Origin: CAYFVR01 sp046541515
GTDB lineage: Bacteria; Desulfobacterota; Desulfobacteria; Desulfobacterales; Desulfococcaceae
Assembly (NCBI GenBank): GCA_046541515.1
Contig: JBKHDD010000175.1
Location: forward strand, 1 to 10,446
DNA length: 10,446 nucleotides
Direction of reading: 5' to 3'
Position numbers and translations under genes: made by a program. The stretch's first letter is position 1. Each line of letters opens with the position of its first letter. A model generated the notes under the pieces. That model did no database searches, was not told the origin of the DNA, and saw only the letters and a program-made list of their open reading frames with translations. Shown here piece by piece: positions 5,940 through 10,446 of this stretch.

Positions 5940-6734
5940 TTAGCTGAACACCACCACCGCCGCCGGCTCGATGACCCGAAAGGTGAAGGATTCCGTGAAG
6001 TAGAGTTGAACCTCTTTGCTGTCGGCCTGGTTGAAGCCGATGGAGAGGTCCTGCCCAAGGGTCAGGATGAAGTCATCTCCCCGCTCGGACACGAGAAAAG
6101 CGTTTTCCACGTTGGCGCAGGGCAGGATTTTCCCGCCGATCACGTTTTCCACCTGATGTTCCAGGGGATAGCCGAAGTGAAGGCCGGACAGGGCCCGCCA
6201 CTGATCCGGCGGCAACACCAGGGTGTAGGGGCCCTTGATGGAGGCCTCCCGCATTTGGTTGACGCCGAGGATCACCGCTTCCAGAATTTTTTCCACATCC
6301 GCCGGGAAGGGAATGGGATCGAAGGCGCTGCTTTCCTTGAGTCCTTGAATGCCCACCGCCGCGAAGCCTTTGTAGATGGCGTTTTCCTCGAAGGCCGCGA
6401 TTTTTCGGGCCGCCTCCTCCAGATTGTCCAGATCGGCGTCTTTGGCGCCTCGGCTGATGTTGTCCAGCTCCCACACGTTCAAGGTAAAGGGCATTCGGGT
6501 TTCCACCAGCGGTTGCACCTGGTGCAGGCCGTAATTCACCTCGCCGGGAGTCTGCCCTTCGGGCACGTCGATCCGGCCCAGATTTACGGCGCCGGTGTTC
6601 CATCCCTTGGGGCCGTCCACGTCCACGAACCGTCGGGCGGTCAGTTCGTTTTCCAAAACGATTTTGGCCTGCTCTTTAATTTCCGCCCACGCCTGATCCG
6701 AAATGGGCGCCATGTTCTGTCGAAGAATGTCCAT
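5940..6734 (-). CDS. encapsulin shell protein (family 1, linocin-M18 type)
   Basis: This 264-residue protein builds a virus-like protein nanocompartment, expected to be a T=1 icosahedron of 60 subunits with the HK97 phage-capsid fold. Family signatures run along its whole length: an N-terminal helix MAPISDQAWAEIKEQA, then RRFVDVDGPKGW (34-45), the E-loop region LPFT-like MPFTLNVWELDNISRG (81-96), KIAAFEENAIYKGF (111-124), GPYTLVLPPDQW (168-179), YPLEHQVENVIGGKIL (189-204) and the end ERGDDFILTLGQDLSIGF (217-234), then FTESFTFRV (246-254). This matches Thermotoga maritima encapsulin in order and length. ATG 6734 follows AAGGAGG at a good distance; the frame is open further upstream but unlike protein. 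The cargo gene lies 124 bases upstream on the same strand. The lumen would hold mineralised iron. Confidence 0.95.
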   Translation of the reverse strand: MDILRQNMAPISDQAWAEIKEQAKIVLENELTARRFVDVDGPKGWNTGAVNLGRIDVPEGQTPGEVNYGLHQVQPLVETRMPFTLNVWELDNISRGAKDADLDNLEEAARKIAAFEENAIYKGFAAVGIQGLKESSAFDPIPFPADVEKILEAVILGVNQMREASIKGPYTLVLPPDQWRALSGLHFGYPLEHQVENVIGGKILPCANVENAFLVSERGDDFILTLGQDLSIGFNQADSKEVQLYFTESFTFRVIEPAAVVVFS

Positions 6735-6858
6735 TGGTTTTCCTCCTTGGGGAACCACGAAAATGCGCGTGAGAATTGCGTTCGCGAAATCGATGAACGG
6801 TTTCGGCGACGCGGCGCGCGGGCCGCGGAAGTTCCGCCGAAAACGGGGAAAAAGGCGT
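6735..6858 (-). promoter_or_regulatory. spacer between cargo and shell genes with a GC hairpin
   Basis: This 124-base gap contains CGCGGC (6810-6815) pairing with GCCGCG (6822-6827) around a six-base loop, and the encapsulin ribosome binding site (AAGGAGG on the minus strand, about 6741-6747). No T-run follows the hairpin, so it is not a clear terminator. It might set the ratio of cargo to shell by protecting the upstream message or by partial attenuation; that is speculation. Confidence 0.3.
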
Positions 6859-7221
6859 TTACAGCTTGCCGATGCCCAGGTCGGAACCGCCGGGGGCGTC
6901 ATCGTCGTCGGCCCCTTCTTCCCCTCCTTCTTCCCCCTCCTCCAGGGTCGTGACGTCGCCTTCGGTGAACAGGTAGGTGCGCAACTCCTCGTCCCATCCC
7001 GGCATGTTCCGCCGCAGCCATTCCAGGGTCATGCAGGCGTGTTCGATTTCTTCGTCGCGGTTGTGGGCCAGAATTTTTTTCAGGTGCGCGTCGCTGGCGA
7101 CGTCCACCCGCTGGTTGTACCAATCCACCGCTTCCACTTCTTCCCGAAGGCTTTTGAGGGCGCGGGTGCAGTTGCGGGCGTGATCGCTCAACTCTCCCGC
7201 CGGCTCATGATAATCGGACAT
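6859..7221 (-). CDS. encapsulated ferritin-like protein (EncFtn), encapsulin cargo
   Basis: This 120-residue protein is a ferroxidase that oxidises Fe2+ for storage inside the encapsulin shell. It matches Rhodospirillum rubrum EncFtn closely in EEVEAVDWYNQR (27-38) and AHNRDEEIEHACMTLEWLRR (52-71), then LRTYLFTEG (80-88). By alignment to that protein the iron-site residues E32, E62 and H65 correspond to E28, E58 and H61 here, the entry residues E31 and E34 to E27 and E30, and W38/Y39 to W34/Y35; all are present. Active EncFtn assembles as a ring-like decamer with the iron centre shared between subunits. After residue 92 comes a very acidic Gly-rich linker, then the docking tail SDLGIGKL. ATG 7221 is chosen over GTG 7230 because AGGAGG (7230-7235) would touch the GTG. 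It precedes the shell gene and follows the amidohydrolase by 54 bases. Confidence 0.95.
   Translation of the reverse strand: MSDYHEPAGELSDHARNCTRALKSLREEVEAVDWYNQRVDVASDAHLKKILAHNRDEEIEHACMTLEWLRRNMPGWDEELRTYLFTEGDVTTLEEGEEGGEEGADDDDAPGGSDLGIGKL
6862..6885 (-). other. encapsulin cargo-loading peptide (SDLGIGKL) at the EncFtn C-terminus
   Basis: The last eight residues, SDLGIGKL, match the family 1 cargo-loading consensus (SLGIGSL-type), which binds a hydrophobic groove on the inner shell wall. It is tethered by an acidic, glycine-rich linker (about residues 94-112, with four Asp in a row), the usual flexible spacer. Its presence ties this cargo to the shell encoded next to it. Confidence 0.9.
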
Positions 7222-7275
7222 GCGAGACACCTCCTACGGTTAAATGGACAGAAAAATATTGGGAAATGGCGCGAA

Positions 7276-8451
7276 TTACGAAAACAACATAGGTTCCCCG
7301 GTCGAATTTTCAAGGGGTTCGGCGTATAGCCGCCGGCCTTCGCCGTAGACCGCCACCGGCCAAGACCCCAGGTGGAACGGATCGCCGTTCCAGCAGACGA
7401 AGGACGCCCACTTGCCCGGCGCAAGGACGCCCAACCGATCCTCCAGGCCGATTCGCGCCGCGTTTCGCCGGGTCACCAGCGCCATCGCGTCGGCGGGGGA
7501 GACCCCGTGACGAAGAAACCAGCGGGTCTGGAGCAGGAGTTGCCGGCAGGGGATGACCGGGTGATCGCTCATCAGGCCGATTCGCGCGCCGGAGGCCAGC
7601 AAATGAGCGACATTGCGCCAGCTTTCGTGGCGCAGTTCGGTTTTGTAGGCGAAGGAATCGATGGGGCCGTAAACCACGGGGATGTCGCGCCGGGCCAACT
7701 CATGGAAGATCTCGGGGCGATGGACGTCTTCGGCGTGTTCCACCGTGATCCGCAGGCCGTAGGCATCCACCAGCCGCAACAGCGCGGCGATATCGTCGAT
7801 TTTGTGGATGTGGACCCGCAGAATTTCCCGCCCGTCCAGCAGCTCCGCGATCACGGCGTCTTCGGCCGAAAGCGACGCCGCCCCCTCTCGGGCGATTTGG
7901 CGACGAACCGCCTCGAAGCGGGACCGCAACAGGGCGAAGGCGCCCATTCGCGTGTTGGGTCGGGTCCCTTTCCAATCCAACACCGAAATGGGATTGAAGC
8001 CCAGGGCCGCCTTGTATCCGGCCCGGCCGATCAACGCCTGGCTGGTATCCGAGGCGAAGGTGCGGACGACGGCGGAACGGCCGCCGACGAGGTTGCCGGA
8101 ACCGGGCAGGACGCAGGCGTAGAGAACGCCGGCCGCCACGGCCTCGGAAAAGGCGGGATCGTCCATCTGCACCGAATCCAGCGCGTCGGCCAACGTCACC
8201 AGCGAGTCCATCCGCTCGTTGGATTCCGACTCGGCGGCGGGATCGCCGGCGCGATGGATGCCGATGTGGGAGTGGGGATCGATCAGGGCGGGCGTGACGA
8301 CCGGAAAAACCGGGTCTTCGGGACGCGCGGACCCGGCGTCCGTCTCAACGGCGGCGATGAGATTCCCGGAAACCCGGAGAACCGCGTTTTCCAGGACGCC
8401 GTCGCCGGTAAACAGCCGAGCGGCCCGGACGAAAAAAGCGTTTTCGCTCAT
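7276..8451 (-). CDS. metal-dependent amidohydrolase (imidazolonepropionase-like)
   Basis: This 391-residue enzyme belongs to the amidohydrolase superfamily, which hydrolyses C-N bonds in cyclic or linear amides using a metal centre in a TIM barrel. Visible metal ligands are H60 and H62 (DPHSHIGIH), H214/H216 (VHIHK), H239 (VEHAED) and D296 (SDHP). The flanking beta-sandwich is made of the N-terminal 50 residues (FFVRAARLFTGDGVLENAVLRV) and the C-terminal DRLGVLAPGKWASFVCWNGDPF. GSGNLVGGRSAVV (117-129) is a segment shared by the imidazolonepropionase-related group. The substrate cannot be told. ATG 8451 has GGAGG about 12 bases upstream, further than ideal. It lies 117 bases after the SDR gene and 54 before EncFtn, all on the minus strand, so read-through into the encapsulin genes is possible. 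Confidence 0.88.
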   Translation of the reverse strand: MSENAFFVRAARLFTGDGVLENAVLRVSGNLIAAVETDAGSARPEDPVFPVVTPALIDPHSHIGIHRAGDPAAESESNERMDSLVTLADALDSVQMDDPAFSEAVAAGVLYACVLPGSGNLVGGRSAVVRTFASDTSQALIGRAGYKAALGFNPISVLDWKGTRPNTRMGAFALLRSRFEAVRRQIAREGAASLSAEDAVIAELLDGREILRVHIHKIDDIAALLRLVDAYGLRITVEHAEDVHRPEIFHELARRDIPVVYGPIDSFAYKTELRHESWRNVAHLLASGARIGLMSDHPVIPCRQLLLQTRWFLRHGVSPADAMALVTRRNAARIGLEDRLGVLAPGKWASFVCWNGDPFHLGSWPVAVYGEGRRLYAEPLENSTGEPMLFS

Positions 8452-8568
8452 CGGAGCTTCGAGCCTCCCGTGCCTTTTCCTTGAAGAACGAAAACCCGTC
8501 GAACAAGGACCGGGGCGGAATCGAGTCCCGTTATCGGCCCGAACACCTCGGCCCTTTTCCGGTCGCGA

Positions 8569-9312
8569 TCAGATGCGATGGCCGCCATCCACTTCCAGCA
8601 CCCGGCCGTTAAAAAAGTCGCATTCCAGGATGAACTTCACGGCCTGGGAAATTTCCTTCATTTCGCCCAGCCGCCCCATGGGAATCTGGGCCACGATCTT
8701 GTCGATCACCTTCTGGTCGATCTTGGCCACCATCTCGGTGTTGACGTAGCCCGGCGCGATGGCGGCGGAACGAATTCCGTACCGGGCCAGCTCTTTGGCC
8801 CAGGTCACCGTCATGGCGGCCACGCCGGATTTGGTGGCCGAGTAGTTGGTCTGGCCAAAATTGCCCTCCTTGCTGATGGAGGAAATGTTGATCAGCACGC
8901 CCTTGACCGAGTGTTTGACCATCTGGGCGGCCGCTTCTCGACCGCAAAGAAAGACGCCGGTGAGGTTGACGGCGATCACCTTGCCCCACTTGTCCATTCC
9001 CATTTTCTGAATTTCGCCGTTTTTCTCGCGGACGAAAATGCCGTCGGCGGTGATGCCGGCGTTGTTGACCAAGGCGTGGGGCGCGCCGTATTCTCCGGCG
9101 TATTCCTCGAAAAAAGACTGCACTTCGTCCTCGTTGGTCACGTCCACCACCTTGCCGGGAATTCCGGTGTTCTCTTTCAGCTCGTCGAGGTTTTCCTGAA
9201 GCACGTCCAGGGCGAAGGGCCTGGCCCCGGCGGATTGCAGGTCGACGGCGAACTGCCGGCCCATGCCCCGGCCGGCGCCGGTGATGACGACGTTCTTCCC
9301 TTGAATGTCCAT
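8569..9312 (-). CDS. short-chain dehydrogenase/reductase (FabG / acetoacetyl-CoA reductase-like)
   Basis: This 247-residue enzyme is a classical SDR with a Rossmann fold, of the length typical for 3-oxoacyl-ACP or acetoacetyl-CoA reductases. It has the nucleotide-binding TGAGRGMG (11-18), D57 in VDVT, NNAG (83-86), N116, the catalytic S144 or S145 (NISSIS), Y157 and K161 in the YSATK motif, and the PG motif APGYVNTEM (186-194). D36 at the end of the second strand (FALDV) suggests NAD(H) rather than NADP(H), unlike standard FabG. No acyl-carrier or other fatty-acid genes are nearby, so a housekeeping FabG role is unlikely and the substrate is open. ATG 9312 is preceded by AAAGGGAA. It is the first gene of the four-gene minus-strand run. 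Confidence 0.92.
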   Translation of the reverse strand: MDIQGKNVVITGAGRGMGRQFAVDLQSAGARPFALDVLQENLDELKENTGIPGKVVDVTNEDEVQSFFEEYAGEYGAPHALVNNAGITADGIFVREKNGEIQKMGMDKWGKVIAVNLTGVFLCGREAAAQMVKHSVKGVLINISSISKEGNFGQTNYSATKSGVAAMTVTWAKELARYGIRSAAIAPGYVNTEMVAKIDQKVIDKIVAQIPMGRLGEMKEISQAVKFILECDFFNGRVLEVDGGHRI

Positions 9313-9464
9313 GATGTTCCCTTTCGTGTCGTGTTGCGTGATCGTATGGCGTGGTCATGTGGCGCGTTGGCGTCGTGCGAAAACTGCGCCGGGAAACCGG
9401 CCGCCGCTGAACGGCTCTTCCCTTGGCGAAATGGTGGATGGCAATCGGAATGGATCGACGAACG

Positions 9465-9493
9465 AACCTATGAATGAAACCCGGACTTGTCAA
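9465..9493 (-). promoter_or_regulatory. candidate sigma-70 promoter of the SDR gene
   Basis: On the minus strand, TTGACA (9493-9488) is followed after 17 bases by TAGGTT (9470-9465). The -35 is perfect; the -10 matches at three positions. The leader to ATG 9312 would be about 145 bases. The -35 overlaps the T-run of the terminator just upstream, so one transcript ends where the next begins. Confidence 0.45.
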
Positions 9494-9528
9494 AAAGGGG
9501 CCGGCGTCGGATTTCGCGCCGCCGGCCC
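9492..9528 (-). terminator. intrinsic terminator on the minus strand
   Basis: GGGCCGGCG on the minus strand (9528-9520) pairs perfectly with CGCCGGCCC (9506-9498) over nine bases around a 13-base loop, followed by CTTTTT (9497-9492). On the plus strand no T-run follows, so it works leftward only. No gene was recognised on the minus strand upstream of it (9529-10175), so it may end an unseen small RNA, or a transcript from a lost gene. It might also act as an attenuator if an SDR promoter lies further upstream. Confidence 0.7.
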
Positions 9529-10066
9529 GTTGGGAACCCAAGGCGCGAAAAAACGCGAAAGGCGATCCGTTTCCGGAAAATTATAAGGTATCGAATACCG
9601 CGGGATCGGCTCCCGATGGTCGATACAGATTGGGCTGCGCCTCCTGATGATCCGCCCGGGCGTCCACAATGTTCATTGGGCCTCCAAATATGGGGGGAAA
9701 TTAAGAAGGAAGCCTGGAGAGGGTAAAGAATCGGTTCGGGTTCTTCAATAAGGGGTTGACCCTATTTTGCAAACCATCGAGGCCGTCGTCCGGTTCCCAA
9801 ACGGATCGGCGGATTCGCTCATGTTGGAAAAAAAAGCGACGGTCTCTTGCGCCCGAAAAACCAGCAACGCGCTCATCGGCGGCCCGCAAATTTTAGGAGA
9901 AAATCCGAAACACCCAAAAAAGCCAATGAATTCAAAATTTTGAATTAACCGCAAGGATAATGAGACTTTTGCCATTGCAGATAGACCGTCGGCAAACTTT
10001 ACAAGGCGGACATAAAACGCTCCCATTGTCCATCCGAAAGGTTGATTTTACTCGCATAAAACACGT
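9529..10066. other. gene-free, AT-richer region
   Basis: About 540 bases with no recognised gene. Minus-strand open frames at 9745-10026 and 9701-9889 have unconvincing composition and no ribosome binding site I could support. Base composition is visibly more AT-rich than in the rest of the window, especially 9890-10060. Contents noted: a small GGTAT/ATACC hairpin near 9587-9599, and the 18-base palindrome at 9929-9946. The leftward terminator and promoter lie at its left edge, the -24/-12 promoter at its right. Confidence 0.6.
9929..9946. promoter_or_regulatory. perfect 18-base palindrome, candidate activator site
   Basis: AATTCAAAATTTTGAATT is a perfect inverted repeat centred between 9937 and 9938, in an otherwise GC-rich window. 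Its edge is 122 bases upstream of the -24 element of the sigma-54-like promoter at 10067. Sigma-54 activators typically bind palindromes 80-200 bases upstream, so an upstream activating site is a reasonable reading. There is no direct evidence of binding. Confidence 0.45.
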
Positions 10067-10082
10067 TGGCAACCATCTTGCC
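10067..10082 (+). promoter_or_regulatory. sigma-54 (-24/-12) promoter candidate
   Basis: TGGCAACCATCTTGCC matches the consensus TGGCAC-N5-TTGCW at all core positions except the C after TGGCA and the final W. The GG (10068-10069) and GC (10080-10081) are exactly ten bases apart, as required. Transcription would start near 10093, about 80 bases before ATG 10176. Such promoters need an enhancer-binding activator. A CCGACCA/TGGTCGG hairpin (10110-10116 with 10129-10135) lies in the resulting leader. Confidence 0.55.
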
Positions 10083-10109
10083 ACATATGGAAACACCTCA
10101 ATCCACTCC

Positions 10110-10135
10110 CCGACCACGAACCCGATTTTGGTCGG
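10110..10135 (+). other. hairpin in the leader of the secreted-protein gene
   Basis: CCGACCA (10110-10116) pairs with TGGTCGG (10129-10135) over seven bases around a 12-base loop. It lies between the proposed sigma-54 start site and the ribosome binding site. TTC rather than a T-run follows, so it is not an obvious terminator; it may be a stabilising or regulatory 5' structure. I could not match it to a known riboswitch. Confidence 0.35.
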
Positions 10136-10175
10136 CGTTCAACGCGGGGACGGAATCAATGGAAAGGAAGCGACA

Positions 10176-10446
10176 ATGAACACGAAACATGCATGGATGA
10201 GCGTACTGGCGAGCTTGGCCCTGGTGCTGGGGGTTGCCGGGATGTCAATGGCGGAAAGTTTCACCAACTCGGGAACGTACATGTTTACCGAGAGTGGAAA
10301 CGATTCGAACTTTGGCATCGGCAACCTGGAAGCGCTTATCGAGAACTGGTTCGCGAACAATGGCCACCCGCAGTACGACGACATCGAACTTGAAGAATAT
10401 GCCAAGGTGGACGAGCCCGGCGCCTCCAATGGTGGCCTAACGGTGA
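10176..10446 (+). CDS. secreted protein, partial (3' end beyond the window), possibly of the PEP-CTERM type
   Basis: The frame from ATG 10176 is open to the window end, giving 90 residues. AAAGGAAG (10163-10170) is a good ribosome binding site. Residues 1-26 form a signal peptide: K4/H5, a hydrophobic core (SVLASLALVLGVAGM, 9-23) and a likely cleavage site after SMA (24-26). The mature part is Asn/Gly/Glu-rich (FTNSGTYMFTESGNDSN, then IGNLEALIENWF). From memory, similar N-termini occur in proteins that end in a PEP-CTERM sorting signal handled by exosortase, and several such genes are under sigma-54 control; the promoter upstream fits this. The C-terminus that would prove it is missing, so the class is inference. 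It is extracytoplasmic in any case. Confidence 0.75.
   Translation, partial: MNTKHAWMSVLASLALVLGVAGMSMAESFTNSGTYMFTESGNDSNFGIGNLEALIENWFANNGHPQYDDIELEEYAKVDEPGASNGGLTV

Noticed and set aside
8578..9477. 299-codon plus-strand frame opposite the SDR gene
   Set aside because: The minus strand carries a full set of SDR motifs; this frame is His/Gly/Val-rich and matches nothing.
9745..10026. 93-codon minus-strand frame in the AT-rich region
   Set aside because: No motif, no supported ribosome binding site, and overlapping frames of similar quality; it could be a decayed gene, but nothing shows it.
10040..10150. Cyclic-di-GMP or other riboswitch in the leader of the secreted-protein gene
   Set aside because: I could not find the conserved core of any riboswitch class I know; only a simple seven-bp hairpin is present.

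Overview
The window is about 10.4 kb of high-GC bacterial DNA. Gene content (a two-component system with a HAMP-less kinase, an encapsulin with its ferritin-like cargo, a sigma-54-type promoter before a secreted protein, many short intergenic palindromes) fits a Gram-negative environmental bacterium. Former Deltaproteobacteria (Desulfobacterota) is my best guess, but this is inference from style and gene content, not from a marker gene.

Layout. 1-140 holds what may be the end of an upstream gene, possibly frame-shifted. 206-926 is a type II toxin-antitoxin pair (ribbon-helix-helix antitoxin, then PIN-domain toxin) behind a sigma-70-like promoter. 927-1083 and 1468-1798 are full of short inverted repeats of several families. 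They flank a 127-residue, one-membrane-segment protein that weakly resembles the EACC1 components of conflict systems but has no effector next to it. 1799-3622 (minus) encodes a 607-residue protein that I recognise only as a conserved uncharacterised family; its sequence pattern suggests a nitronate-monooxygenase-like barrel plus a cysteine-rich C-terminal part. Divergent from it, 3986-5691 is a histidine kinase / OmpR-type regulator operon with a 4-base ATGA overlap, closed by a strong hairpin.

The minus strand from 9312 down to 5940 carries four genes: an SDR reductase, a metal-dependent amidohydrolase, an encapsulated ferritin (EncFtn) and the encapsulin shell. The last two form a complete iron-storage nanocompartment: cargo with its C-terminal docking peptide first, then the shell. 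A terminator at 9492-9528 abuts a TTGACA promoter that probably starts the SDR transcript.

9313-10175 has no recognisable gene but holds regulatory structure: the minus-strand terminator and promoter, a perfect 18-base AT-rich palindrome, and a good -24/-12 (sigma-54) promoter match about 120 bases further on. These precede a secreted protein whose signal peptide and first 90 residues are in the window before it runs off the end.

Best candidates for new biology: the 607-residue barrel-like Cys protein, the orphan EACC1-like protein, and the palindrome plus sigma-54 arrangement before the secreted protein. The encapsulin system itself is a known type.
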